From the NCBI GenBank assembly GCA_002368355.1, contig AP018282.1, positions 62,001-126,000 on the forward strand: 64,000 bases of DNA, given 5' to 3'. The first letter of the stretch is position 1; each line of letters opens with the position of its first letter. The notes beneath the pieces are model-generated. The model was not told the DNA's origin and did no database searches. It worked only from the letters and a program-made list of their open reading frames with translations. Source of the DNA: Chondrocystis sp. NIES-4102 (GTDB lineage Bacteria > Cyanobacteriota > Cyanobacteriia > Cyanobacteriales > Xenococcaceae). The translations under genes and the position numbers were made by a program. Positions 35,901-44,333 of the stretch are shown here, in pieces.

Positions 35901-36457
35901 TATTACCAGATCGTATTACTAAAGCTTTAGGTCAGGAAATTAGTAAAGTTGAAGTGCTGGGGAAAGAGCAAAATGCCTATGCCCAACATGACTTTAGTTC
36001 TCCTTATTATCAAGGAAGAGAACTAAACTTTACTGTGCTTCCCTTTAACGACACTACTTCAGACCGCCACAAAGATCCAATAGTCTATATGCAAAACCCT
36101 GGAGATGAAAATTACTATTCATTGGGCATTTTCGCCAAGAACTCCAGTAAATTGCCCTTATCTGCGACTTTTACAGGTCAAGTAATGATGAATGGACGTA
36201 CCATAGATCTTTTTGTCAAACCAGGCTCAATTATCGTTCTCGAACCAAAAATGCCCCAAAGTCCTAAAAAACTTAGGAGTAAACATCTACGCCTAGAAAT
36301 CAAATCTACTAGACAAGCTAATGCAGAACGTCTTTCAGCAATTAAAAGTCGGCGTAAAAATCGGGAGCATACTTCCCAAAATCCCCAGAAAGTAATTGCT
36401 AATTTGCCTTTTTCTGGGCAGGCTCAAACTCAATTAGAAAACCAATTTGAAATTTAA
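32996..36457 (+). CDS. Putative two-barrel (DxDGD) RNA polymerase, RdRP/YonO-like
   Basis: 1,153 residues. The metal-binding loop DFDGDQL (517-523) is that of the second double-psi barrel of cellular RNA polymerase beta' (NADFDGDQM). Its context, VIVTRYPIINKDNIRRY ... CVFINPADAMDYHQ then DFDGD, follows the order of the eukaryotic RdRP block (R-x-P, G/N-D-I-R, F-P, DLDGD). Residues 199-205 (KGTVAVD) after PFQFRLAN, then LVLDRSSIKGW, resemble the first barrel of RdRPs (KGVVAVD ... LRKSMSKY). So both barrels appear in one chain, as in RdRPs and phage SPbeta YonO. The template and product are unknown. The next gene follows after 18 bases. A misread hypothetical protein is the alternative; the DFDGD context makes it unlikely. 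Confidence 0.72.
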   Translation: MSQTPDSGLKIRVYNIAHQDYDGVQDIGNCVLSQLLPDAAERVVAVKIDDELLRATRDKEYNYQAYFSQLDHLNLGNCTEVLLASGGTVLMAEPEVVAQIRDQFFASQPDHCCRYGSLLVSSCKEGISKLEPSITVKIVDFEHQNEMERKVAKDLRTGDCHGKISPRLSTMLGGTADTPFQFRLANSDVNSPLPAFIAKGTVAVDRKRTENRGYDLVLDRSSIKGWAKNTGPMKVSQINNQWCLGFKDNLTPQQVQDLNYLPTILQNQGVSYQVDPTDNSYILNNPSKQVLDSLADIYDWGSDRIACGVYQMPGLVMGNNSNAQVQEYKNSWQLMQWYSPQAIEQDIVPATMAEAEYLKTIQNDYRLLSKYIVENHDKKQDLKNIDTEESDLEDPQDKDEFGLIEVLRADTRGELAHHPKVVSFCKDQLRRRWLELATKGANTLMSAMAQPAEVERGTIIASHLQNGTEVIVTRYPIINKDNIRRYVVDNEQVPELIDTKGCVFINPADAMDYHQCDFDGDQLVCTPADLLPHITAETRMALPQYDEMGNDLNRDFNPVVKKEKQAYAQSDLKHIALAVRLNSIGRIANAIGRVNCAQPNPEADVKDQQYFLKFKSGLMDTLFDSLQIEVDSPKSATRYTDYYQDLDKQLESPAFKLPFFDFKQDERVFNSAPMPVAQNGSVVDILPRYISQTWQSCELNQMRVEQFGYLLHKQENVLDEASKVTVNQLAKNILQQYNDTVKTAIREGNSDPKQVKQRFAQTYSSIKEQIMTAQLSSTAKDELAAHLWQKQHGNDSESQMRRKCLDICRHFDPTIYTYQKSEHEYQRDLRKGQPAYIIEAPFESSLFSNQDRRDCATYIKEILEAQGQNFEATLHPTKPCVQFAVKNIDPNCKLLFEPFHDPNIARHHDLIDINIAKQQLYNQDRTLYNQLFTFSSGTKKYNPISITAPRHMDWVLGQKSAKASLVFSVLPDRITKALGQEISKVEVLGKEQNAYAQHDFSSPYYQGRELNFTVLPFNDTTSDRHKDPIVYMQNPGDENYYSLGIFAKNSSKLPLSATFTGQVMMNGRTIDLFVKPGSIIVLEPKMPQSPKKLRSKHLRLEIKSTRQANAERLSAIKSRRKNREHTSQNPQKVIANLPFSGQAQTQLENQFEI

Positions 36458-36475
36458 TCAATCTTACATAAAATC

Positions 36476-38512
36476 ATGTCATATAACACTAAAAATCGCA
36501 AAAATAATCGCATTCAAGACCTCAATCAAATCGCCTACGTCAAAAGCATTTTAGAAACTGCCGTCAATCATTGTCAGCAAAGTCAAATGTATGTTCCCGA
36601 AGTCTATCAAGCTACTGCCCAAAGAATTGCAGACCTTAATTCTCTTAATGACCCGACTAAGCCCCGAATTACCTTCAATACCAAACAGCAGGCAGTTAGA
36701 GGTCAAGATAGTCCTATTACTGAATTGACTGCCACTATTGGGGATAAGACTAGTAGCAGTTACTTTTTGCTCAAAGACTCTCTGCCTGTAGGAACTCAAC
36801 CAAGTCAGGAACAGTTAACTTATTTACGTCCCGATGTTGTCTCCGCCAGAATTGCAGCTAGTTTAGGTATAGCCCAACTACCTCAAACGGTTCCAAACGG
36901 ACATCTCACGGGTGTCCTAAAGGATACAGCTTCGCATATCGGGAGACCCGACACCCCGTGTCCTCCTGTTGCTACCCCTACTATCCCAACTCCAAATAAT
37001 AACTACGTTATCAGTCCTCCCCCAACCACTATTCCTACCACGTCTAAAGCTGGTGCATTTGCTCAGGGCATCAATACGACTCAATCCCAAGCCAATGTTT
37101 TAAATAGTCCCATGCCGATACGCGAAACGGTTGTAGATCAATTAGCAGCTTTGGCTACGGAAACTGTCTCTCAAGTACCGTCACCAGTCCCAGCAGCACC
37201 TACTTCTAGCCCCAATCTCAATCAACAACAGGTCAATGTCAATCCATACCAAAACACTGTTGTTTCTGCTCCAGTTCCGACATCAGAAACTTACTCAGAG
37301 CCTACAAATCCTTTACCGTTACAACCTCAAGCACCCCAACCAATCCACAACCCTCAACAGGCACAAATAATTCAGGGTACTACTGAGAATATCAAGCTGA
37401 CAGGAAAACTTAGTAACTCTGTAGGTCAAACTCTCAAACAAATGTCCAAAGGACAAATTAATCCCATCCAGTTGTACGGAGATACCTTGCAAATTATCGG
37501 TCAGTTTTTGATGGGCAGTGCAGCTGGTATTAACGAAGCTCGACTAGAAAAGATTATGAAACAGATCGAAAAAATCGAGCAAGAAAAAGAAGCTGTGGAC
37601 AAGCTCAGAAAGCAAACAGGTCAAAAGCTAATGGATTTAGGACAAAATCCAGTCGTTGAATCTGATATTAATCTGACCCAGAACCAAACGACAGTTTTGC
37701 CACCCCAACCTCAATCTTCTCAATTCCCTTCAACCAAAACTGGTGCTGCTCCCGTTCCGACAGCTAAAATCGAATCTACTGTTGAAGCTCGTAACACTAA
37801 TTCCCAAATTGAATCCGAACCTACCGCTATTGAAAGGTTACTTAAGTCTAAAGCTCCAATTGAGGAGAAGCTAGGAGCAATCGAAAAGACTTTGGACAAG
37901 ATGTTAGAGGAGTTGACTAACACTAGAAAAGCTTTAGAGTCACTTCAAACTTCTATCCAGTCGCCACAACAGCAGAACCACGATAAGGTTTTAGAAACCG
38001 AAGCTAAAACTGATATTGCAGCTGTGAACAACATCCCAGGAGCAGAAGTACCTGTACGAACCGAAATTGACACCGAGATTATAACTGAAGCCAAAAGCCA
38101 TTTTGAAGCAGCTAAAGAAGTAGAAGTTCCAGAGGTAGAAGTAGATTCAACACCTGATGAAAATTTGGATATCGGTTCTGAATTGGCAGATACTATTTCT
38201 AGTTATGAAGGTGACTTAACTAAACTCAATCACTATCTCAAGTCTGCTAACCTGCAAATTGATATCGCAGAGTCTGGTTCTAGTTTGAAGATCGAAGAAC
38301 TGGAAAATGGAATTCCTAATATCTTATTAACCGCTGAAGCTAATGGAGAAGGGTGGGATATCAACAGCCAAATTAGTGATTCGGTCAAATTAGATGTAAT
38401 GAACAGTTTTATTGAAGCGGAGAAGTTGGCTCTAGCAGAAACCAACGAATCTCAACCTCAACAACAGTCCTCAGCTCCTGTAAAAGAAGAACTCTCTATG
38501 GATCTGGCTTAA
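36476..38512 (+). CDS. Unrecognised low-complexity/coiled-coil protein, partner gene of the polymerase
   Basis: 678 residues. The N-terminal 140 residues look folded (YVKSILETAVNHCQQSQMY). A Pro/Thr/Gln-rich linker spans about 150-310, a short conserved helical part about 320-360, coiled coils about 360-390 (EKIMKQIEKIEQEKEAVDKL) and 455-505, and an acidic C-terminal domain about 560-660. Part of the linker (about 145-163, TGVLKDTASHIGRPDTPCP) is coded by a dispersed DNA repeat. The 18-bp spacing to the polymerase gene suggests a shared operon. No function can be given. Confidence 0.6.
   Translation: MSYNTKNRKNNRIQDLNQIAYVKSILETAVNHCQQSQMYVPEVYQATAQRIADLNSLNDPTKPRITFNTKQQAVRGQDSPITELTATIGDKTSSSYFLLKDSLPVGTQPSQEQLTYLRPDVVSARIAASLGIAQLPQTVPNGHLTGVLKDTASHIGRPDTPCPPVATPTIPTPNNNYVISPPPTTIPTTSKAGAFAQGINTTQSQANVLNSPMPIRETVVDQLAALATETVSQVPSPVPAAPTSSPNLNQQQVNVNPYQNTVVSAPVPTSETYSEPTNPLPLQPQAPQPIHNPQQAQIIQGTTENIKLTGKLSNSVGQTLKQMSKGQINPIQLYGDTLQIIGQFLMGSAAGINEARLEKIMKQIEKIEQEKEAVDKLRKQTGQKLMDLGQNPVVESDINLTQNQTTVLPPQPQSSQFPSTKTGAAPVPTAKIESTVEARNTNSQIESEPTAIERLLKSKAPIEEKLGAIEKTLDKMLEELTNTRKALESLQTSIQSPQQQNHDKVLETEAKTDIAAVNNIPGAEVPVRTEIDTEIITEAKSHFEAAKEVEVPEVEVDSTPDENLDIGSELADTISSYEGDLTKLNHYLKSANLQIDIAESGSSLKIEELENGIPNILLTAEANGEGWDINSQISDSVKLDVMNSFIEAEKLALAETNESQPQQQSSAPVKEELSMDLA
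36906..36962. repeat. Dispersed short repeat inside the 678-residue gene
   Basis: GGTGTCCTAAAGGATACAGC then TTCGCATATCGGGAGACC and GACACC. It shares TCCTAAAGGATAC-GCTTCGCATA with the copy in IS1 (28742-28765) but is read in another frame, so it adds residues and no stop. Confidence 0.75.
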
Positions 38513-38628
38513 AAACAGCCTAATGTTTGGCATTTTTCTTGATCGCTTACAGCAAAGCCAAACAGCAAAAAAATTTCCTTAGTCAAACTATCTAAATATT
38601 ATTAGGTTGATCAGCAGATAAAATAAGC

Positions 38629-39777
38629 TCAATCATAAATCCAATCAGATAAAAATGGTTTAACTTTAGTCAACAGCACTCGTAAGTTTTGATAAGGAAC
38701 TAAATTCTCATGCTGAAGGCGACCGAGAATAATGCCTGAATGTCTTTTTTGAGTTTGAGCAAAGTTAGTTATTGCTTTTTTGGAAAATTTCGGTTGAGTT
38801 TCAACTACAAAAGAATTTAAAGCTTGTTCATCAATTAACCAATTACGAGCCAGTTGGTTTGCTTCTTCTTCTTCTGAATTTTTTTCTAGTTCGTCAAGGT
38901 TATCTAAATAAACTCCTTGATGTCCAGCTACTATATGACCTAGTTCGTGCATTAAACTAAACCAAAAACAATCGATTCTATTATGTCTCAAAGTAAGGGC
39001 GATTACTGGATGATTTCCCAAATAAAAAGCAGCACCATCTAAATATGTTTTGTTCAGATGGGGAACAATCGCAAAATGAACGCCCAAATCGATTAACATT
39101 TGAGGAACATGGGCTATATCTTCTTCTTTTTCAGCACAGCTAAGAATATTAGGAATTGCTTCAGTCAGTTTATCTAGCTGAAATTCTCCAAGTGTTTGCT
39201 TACTGGCTACTTGCTCGACTCTTTTACACCAAGCAATTTTAGCGTTATGTTCTGGTTCGAGCATTTCACTGTGACGGGCGACATTTATCCTCAGCTTCTG
39301 GGGACAAGCTCCTGAATTCGATTCAGGAGACGCGCCCTTACGGAAATTGACAAAAAATTGAGGACTTTCTTGGGGTGATTTAATACCTAAAAATTGACAT
39401 ACAGATTGCTCAAGTTCATCTAAGGATTCTGTTGATTTTATCCATTGGCGTTTAATCAACTCAGAAATTGGCGCAAGAGTATATAATCGACTCCGACGCT
39501 CAATTTCCTGCTCTTTCTGCTTTTTTTTTGCCAGATTTAAACGATAATTGGTTTCTAAATTAGTCCAAAATTCCGCAGTAGTTCCTAACGCTGCTGATAA
39601 TTCTCTAGCTGTCTCTGGAGTAATTTGTTTTGTTCCTTTGATGATTTCGTTGATTGTTTGTGCTGGACGATTGGTAATTTCGGCTAGATCTTTTTGTGTC
39701 CAAGCACGAGCATCTAATTCTCGTTGTAAAATGCGTCCTGGTGATATCGCCCTAGCTGGTGTTAAAGTGTTGCTCAT
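38629..39777 (-). CDS. HigA-type antitoxin with ImmA/IrrE peptidase-like domain
   Basis: 382 residues. N-terminal XRE helix-turn-helix of the HigA/VapA type (GRILQRELDARAWTQKDLAE; TNRPAQTINEIIKG). The C-terminal half has an HExxH zinc-peptidase motif in LMHELGHIVAGH. The protein carries a 14-16 residue insertion (GASPESNSGACPQK) coded by a palindromic repeat. It follows the HigB-like gene by 18 bases; in this toxin-first order the antitoxin normally represses the operon. Confidence 0.85.
   Translation of the reverse strand: MSNTLTPARAISPGRILQRELDARAWTQKDLAEITNRPAQTINEIIKGTKQITPETARELSAALGTTAEFWTNLETNYRLNLAKKKQKEQEIERRSRLYTLAPISELIKRQWIKSTESLDELEQSVCQFLGIKSPQESPQFFVNFRKGASPESNSGACPQKLRINVARHSEMLEPEHNAKIAWCKRVEQVASKQTLGEFQLDKLTEAIPNILSCAEKEEDIAHVPQMLIDLGVHFAIVPHLNKTYLDGAAFYLGNHPVIALTLRHNRIDCFWFSLMHELGHIVAGHQGVYLDNLDELEKNSEEEEANQLARNWLIDEQALNSFVVETQPKFSKKAITNFAQTQKRHSGIILGRLQHENLVPYQNLRVLLTKVKPFLSDWIYD
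39302..39345. repeat. Palindromic repeat inserted in the HigA-like gene
   Basis: In the gene's orientation: GGGCGCGTCT, then palindrome CTCCTGAAT-cga-ATTCAGGAG, then CTTGTCC. The flanks match the dnaB insert at 6285-6335, while the stem sequence differs on both arms together, so the base pairing is kept. Confidence 0.75.
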
Positions 39778-39795
39778 TTTTGCTTCTCCCCTTCC

Positions 39796-40095
39796 TTAGT
39801 GATAGTCCTCAATATCAACGATTAAGACATATTTGCCTAATTCATCTTTCTCAAGTATCACAATTAAACGCCATTGTTTATTTAGACGTAACGACCTTTG
39901 ATTTTCCTTACCTCGTTTACCTGAGAGTTTTTCAAATCTTAGACCCTTATTGGCGTATAAATCTTGTTCGCTTTCGGCTGCTGCAATAATTGCCATAACT
40001 TCAAAAAAGTCATCTACAACCCCAGGATATTTGTGAGCATTTTTTTCCTCTGTATAAAGTAGTTCTATTTTATTTTTCTTAAATTTAAATCTCAC
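39796..40095 (-). CDS. HigB-type toxin (RelE superfamily)
   Basis: 99 residues. LYANKGLRFEKLSGKRGKE and QRSLRLNKQWRLIV match HigB-like RelE-fold toxins, which cleave mRNA on ribosomes. Followed by the HigA-like gene after 18 bases. The pair sits between the polymerase cassette and the T4SS operon, a common place for a plasmid addiction module. Confidence 0.85.
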   Translation of the reverse strand: MRFKFKKNKIELLYTEEKNAHKYPGVVDDFFEVMAIIAAAESEQDLYANKGLRFEKLSGKRGKENQRSLRLNKQWRLIVILEKDELGKYVLIVDIEDYH

Positions 40096-40227
40096 ATCTC
40101 ACCTTCTATGAATACAGAAGAGTCTTCCGCATTATAAACTGCTTGATTCAGTCTTAGGGTGAATTAGTGAATTTATATTTATTTTACACTCAACTCATAC
40201 CTAATAACTATGAAGATTTAAAATAGT

Positions 40228-40404
40228 GGCTGCGACAATATTTATGGTGGTAAAGCGACCCGTCTAAATCGCGATCGCCTACAAGAACTACTCTCTGAAA
40301 AGGTGTTGGCACGAAATGCGATGGATATTACCAAAATTCAGGGTATTCGCGAAGAAATGGAACGAGTCGAAACCAGGAAATTGCAACCTCATTTTATAGG
40401 TTAA
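40228..40404 (+). pseudogene. Remnant of a large helicase, C-terminal part
   Basis: Open from about 40228 to TAA 40402-40404; reads RLNRDRLQELLSEKVLARNA then DITKIQGIREEMERVETRKL and QPHFIG. This resembles the segment near EMERAEARRLQPHYI in SNF2-type helicases such as those of defence islands. There is no start and no helicase motif, so it is a scrap. 40405-40465 reads on as RQTAYFAPRTLVRDFPSKFGF in the next frame, also a fragment. Nothing else is seen in 40096-40574 except the hairpin below. Confidence 0.5.
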
Positions 40405-40491
40405 CGCCAAACAGCTTATTTTGCCCCTCGTACTTTAGTTCGAGATTTCCCATCAAAATTTGGATTCTAATCAGACTAAATATCGATTTAA

Positions 40492-40529
40492 GACGAGTGA
40501 AACCTAAGAGTCTTTAGGGGTTACTCGTC
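40492..40529. promoter_or_regulatory. Long inverted repeat upstream of the T4SS operon
   Basis: GACGAGTgAAACC (40492-40504) pairs with GGGTTACTCGTC (40518-40529) around a short loop, followed by GTTATTTT. It could be a terminator for upstream transcription or an attenuator in the leader of virB2, whose ATG lies 55 bases further. Confidence 0.55.
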
Positions 40530-40583
40530 GTTATTTTAGTCATATAAATATTCACTTACATTTAAATTACAAACTTGAGAACC

Positions 40584-41183
40584 ATGACTATTTCCTACGA
40601 TTACCCACAAGAACCCAAACAAAATACTTTTAAGAAAAAATCTTCTTGGAAACAATTTACCTCCAGCTTTCGAGTTGAAAGCCAAGATCTACCTTTTGCC
40701 GTCGGTGGTACTGGCTTAGCTTGCTACCTCGGCTTTACCGACCCAGCTCTTTTGGCTACTATCCTGATGAGTATCGTTATTGCAGGTAGCCTATATTTCA
40801 TGGGTGCGTGTCTTCCTTTAATCTCCAAAAAGTTCAAATTTAGAGTTTCGATTTGGCACTTATTAACAGTAATCTGTGTTTTTACTCTTACCTTTGGTGC
40901 CTGGCAACCTTCTCACGCTCTATTTTTAACTGGTCTACAAACTGCTATTACAACTCTAGTTAGCCAAGGGGGAGTCAGTAGTGTTAGCACCACTCAAATT
41001 GCCACCTTATTTACTTTTGTGCGGATTGCTCTAGTCTTAGTTGGAATAGGTGGTGGTTTCGCAGCCTGGCAACAACAGCAGCAGGGACAGTCTATGACTC
41101 CAATTATTATGTTTGTCGGCGGTCTATTCGGAATTGTCCTAGCGATCGACATTATGACTGCTGTAATCGCTACAGGTCAGTAA
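40584..41183 (+). CDS. VirB2-like pilin / T4SS membrane subunit
   Basis: 199 residues from ATG 40584 (a TTG at 40575 would add three). Hydrophobic segments at about 45-75, 85-115 and, after a polar gap, two helices at about 135-160 and 170-195 around QQQQQGQS, the pilin-like pair. VirB2 proteins polymerise into the conjugative pilus. First gene of the T4SS run; 30 bases before virB4. The N-terminal extension is longer than in typical VirB2. Confidence 0.65.
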   Translation: MTISYDYPQEPKQNTFKKKSSWKQFTSSFRVESQDLPFAVGGTGLACYLGFTDPALLATILMSIVIAGSLYFMGACLPLISKKFKFRVSIWHLLTVICVFTLTFGAWQPSHALFLTGLQTAITTLVSQGGVSSVSTTQIATLFTFVRIALVLVGIGGGFAAWQQQQQGQSMTPIIMFVGGLFGIVLAIDIMTAVIATGQ

Positions 41184-41213
41184 TCATTTATTGCAACCAT
41201 CAAAAGTACTGAC

Positions 41214-44200
41214 ATGGAAGTTCCCGAATTAATTTCAATTAACCCTTCTCTCAATCGTCAAGCCAAATTTTTTGGACTTTTACCCATCTCTCAAGTCATC
41301 CCAATCGGGATCATTGCAGCTTTTTGTTTTATTACGATAGGCGCGGTAGGAGGAAAAGATAAGCATTTTGGCATCTTGTTTGGATTTATGACTGGGAGTT
41401 GGTTATTAGCAACTGGAGCGCATCCTCACGAAATGATAGATCGGATGCGTCCCTTTCCTGGGAAAAACTGGGCTTACACTAGACTCCCCTATGTTTCCCC
41501 TCTATCTGAAAATCGTCCAGCTCAACTTAGAGCAGCAATTAAGGATGAAGAACTCACCCTCAGACCTAAGTACATAAATGAAGCAATGCAGAACGGAAAA
41601 AAAGAAATTTATCCACCTTTTGTTGGATTTCAGCACTTAATATCTCTCGTCAAGTACACTCAAGAAGGAAAAGACCGTGGTGCTTTGTTCCTCAAGCACA
41701 ACCAACAATATCAAATTGTCTTTTGTTTTCAATTAACCCCTTGGCACACCAGCTTTACTCCCGAACAGGCTCGTAGATATTGGGAGGCTACCGAAATAGC
41801 TGCTAAAGAAGTTATGCCTGGAGAAAGCTTAACTTTCTATTGTGAAAAGTATGCTGACGATACCGAGCAAACCATTAAATTAGAAAAAATTATTGCCGAC
41901 TGTAATTCAAATGGTATAGCCTTGCTTACTGAATCCGAGTTAAGCCGTACTCAATCTCTATCTAATCGGGGACTTAGACAACATTTTAGTTATACAGTAG
42001 CCTGTACCTATACCTTTACTCGTAATGGCGATGTGGGAACAGATTTTGTATCTCAAATTATCAGATTGGGAAACAAATTTCTATCCAGTGCAGCGGGTGA
42101 TAGCAAGCAGTTGTTACAAGACTTTTACAATGAATCTTTAGATTTAGCATACACCAGAGGCTTTCTAATTTGGCAATCGATTTTAAGAACTACCTGGGGA
42201 TTGGACGTGATTCCCTTAACCCTAGACCAGACTTGGAAACACCTTTGGTATCAATTTAATTCCCGTTCCAGTCAACCTAAACCCTTACCTAACTATTGGA
42301 CTTGGGATGGCTATCATTTTGGAGAGGTGGTCAACGAACCAATTCATCCTTTATCTATTCTCTCTCTGGGAATTAATCACATCCATGCAGTCCCCCAACA
42401 CAATCAACAGCACGACGAAGTGGTTTTAACTGGACGGGGACAAGTCTGCGGTGTAATGACAATTGAAGAAATATCCAATCGCAAACTTACTAAACTCGAA
42501 CAGTTAAATCACCTATATGAAATTATGGAGAGTAACGATGTTATTGACACTGAGTTTGTAATTCAACTCAATAACATTTCCGCTCAATCTCTAGATCGAG
42601 AATTAGAACAAACCATTGCTCAAGCCAACTCCGCTAAACTCATGGCAGAAGAAACAGCCATTGGGCGAGATGTCAGATCGGAGCAGATTTTAGAACAATC
42701 CTTTGAGGCACAGAAACTAGTTGGCGGTGGTGGTGCGGGAATTTATCTATCCTTTGTTGCCAAAGTCTATCGACGCGATCGCAAAGCTTTAGATGAAGCC
42801 TGTGAACAACTCAGTCGCAAATTTAGTAACAATCTCAAACGTAAAGATAGTTCTGTGTGGGCATTATGGCTGGAAACCCTACCCATGACCATCGGACGTA
42901 TTCTGCAAAAGACTAGTTTTATCCAAGACCGTCGAATCAAGGTTGATAACATTTCTTTTTATCGTTATTTACCTAATGTCTCTCCAGAAAATGTCCATAA
43001 AAATGGCGTAGAACTGATCGTTCGAGGCGGTAAGCCCATCTATCTTGATATGCACCGAGAACATACTCTGCGGGGTTTGATTATCGGTGAGTCGGGTTCG
43101 GGTAAATCTGTAATCGCTTGGCAGATGATGCGAGATTTTTTGGCTAATAACATCCCCGTTATCGGTATGGATTCTGCTGTCGGAGGCAATAGCAGTTTTC
43201 GTTGGGCAATTAAGATGGTTCAAGGAGCGCACATCGATATCAGTCGTAATTCCAGTAATTTAGTCGAACCTCCAGATTTGCGGTCATATCAAGGGGAAGA
43301 CTATGAGGTTAGGTTTAATCAATGGAAAAACACTGTGAAAAACACTTTAGTCAACTACATTATGCACGGAATAAAAGAACCTCAATTAGAACAGAGGGTA
43401 GAGACTTTAGTAATTGCCACTACGGAAAAATTTATCGACCACAATAAAATTAGAAGAAGAATCAACCAAGCGTTTGAGTCGGGATTTGGCAGCGAAGCCT
43501 GGGGAAAAATGCCTGTTTTGATTGATTGGTTAAGTTTTTGTACTAAAGAAAAACTCAACTTACGCAACTTTGAAGAGTTGGATAAAAGAGCAATCAACCA
43601 GATTCAAACCCAAATCACAACTCTACTTAAATCCCCCCTGGGAAATACGATAGGGCGTCCTAGTACTTTCGATCCCAATAGCTACATCAAATTCTTCACC
43701 ATTGTCTCACTTGACAGCGAACGAGATCAAGAGTTGATAGCTCAAACTATTCAAAGTACTTGTATTCGTCTTGCTTTACAATATCCCAAATCTTTAATTG
43801 TCGGAGATGAAATTGCCGATCTACTTAAAAAAGGTGGATTTGCCCGAACTTGGGGGGCAATGCACGCTATGGCTCGAAAATCTGGTATTTCTCTTTTGAC
43901 TATTTCTCAAAATATTGGTGAAATTCAAAAGTGTTCGGCAGCCGACGACATCCTCGAAAACATTTCGTTTAAGTTAATTGGACGAATTACTACTAGTGGT
44001 GCAAATAGTTTAGTTAATACTCTTAAATACCCCGACTTAATATACGAAAACACTACCAAATCTTACGTTACCAATAAAGAATTAGGTTGTTCTTACTGGT
44101 TATTAGAAAAGCAAAATCAATTTTGGCAGACGCAATTTTTTCCTTCTTTACTCAATCTAGCCATAGTTGCTAATGGTGCAGAAGAAGTCAAAGCTCGTAC

Positions 44201-44285
44201 AGAAATTATGAATCGAGCTATTGAAAACAAGATTAGTCGGTGGTCAGCTTTAGAAGAATATGCTCAGGCAATTACCAGTGGATAA
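41214..44285 (+). CDS. virB4: VirB4-family T4SS ATPase, with VirB3-like N-terminal membrane part
   Basis: 1,023 residues. Two membrane helices near residues 20-70 (PIGIIAAFCFITIGAVGG; FGILFGFMTGSWLLATGA) resemble VirB3 and suggest a B3-B4 fusion. Walker A is GESGSGKS (625-632); Walker B-like LIVGDEIADLL lies near residue 865. VirB4 energises pilus assembly and substrate transfer at the inner membrane. Confidence 0.88.
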   Translation: MEVPELISINPSLNRQAKFFGLLPISQVIPIGIIAAFCFITIGAVGGKDKHFGILFGFMTGSWLLATGAHPHEMIDRMRPFPGKNWAYTRLPYVSPLSENRPAQLRAAIKDEELTLRPKYINEAMQNGKKEIYPPFVGFQHLISLVKYTQEGKDRGALFLKHNQQYQIVFCFQLTPWHTSFTPEQARRYWEATEIAAKEVMPGESLTFYCEKYADDTEQTIKLEKIIADCNSNGIALLTESELSRTQSLSNRGLRQHFSYTVACTYTFTRNGDVGTDFVSQIIRLGNKFLSSAAGDSKQLLQDFYNESLDLAYTRGFLIWQSILRTTWGLDVIPLTLDQTWKHLWYQFNSRSSQPKPLPNYWTWDGYHFGEVVNEPIHPLSILSLGINHIHAVPQHNQQHDEVVLTGRGQVCGVMTIEEISNRKLTKLEQLNHLYEIMESNDVIDTEFVIQLNNISAQSLDRELEQTIAQANSAKLMAEETAIGRDVRSEQILEQSFEAQKLVGGGGAGIYLSFVAKVYRRDRKALDEACEQLSRKFSNNLKRKDSSVWALWLETLPMTIGRILQKTSFIQDRRIKVDNISFYRYLPNVSPENVHKNGVELIVRGGKPIYLDMHREHTLRGLIIGESGSGKSVIAWQMMRDFLANNIPVIGMDSAVGGNSSFRWAIKMVQGAHIDISRNSSNLVEPPDLRSYQGEDYEVRFNQWKNTVKNTLVNYIMHGIKEPQLEQRVETLVIATTEKFIDHNKIRRRINQAFESGFGSEAWGKMPVLIDWLSFCTKEKLNLRNFEELDKRAINQIQTQITTLLKSPLGNTIGRPSTFDPNSYIKFFTIVSLDSERDQELIAQTIQSTCIRLALQYPKSLIVGDEIADLLKKGGFARTWGAMHAMARKSGISLLTISQNIGEIQKCSAADDILENISFKLIGRITTSGANSLVNTLKYPDLIYENTTKSYVTNKELGCSYWLLEKQNQFWQTQFFPSLLNLAIVANGAEEVKARTEIMNRAIENKISRWSALEEYAQAITSG

Positions 44286-44333
44286 AGTTTACACGCAGTA
44301 ATTGACAGTTAATTTTAATTTTATAAATACACA

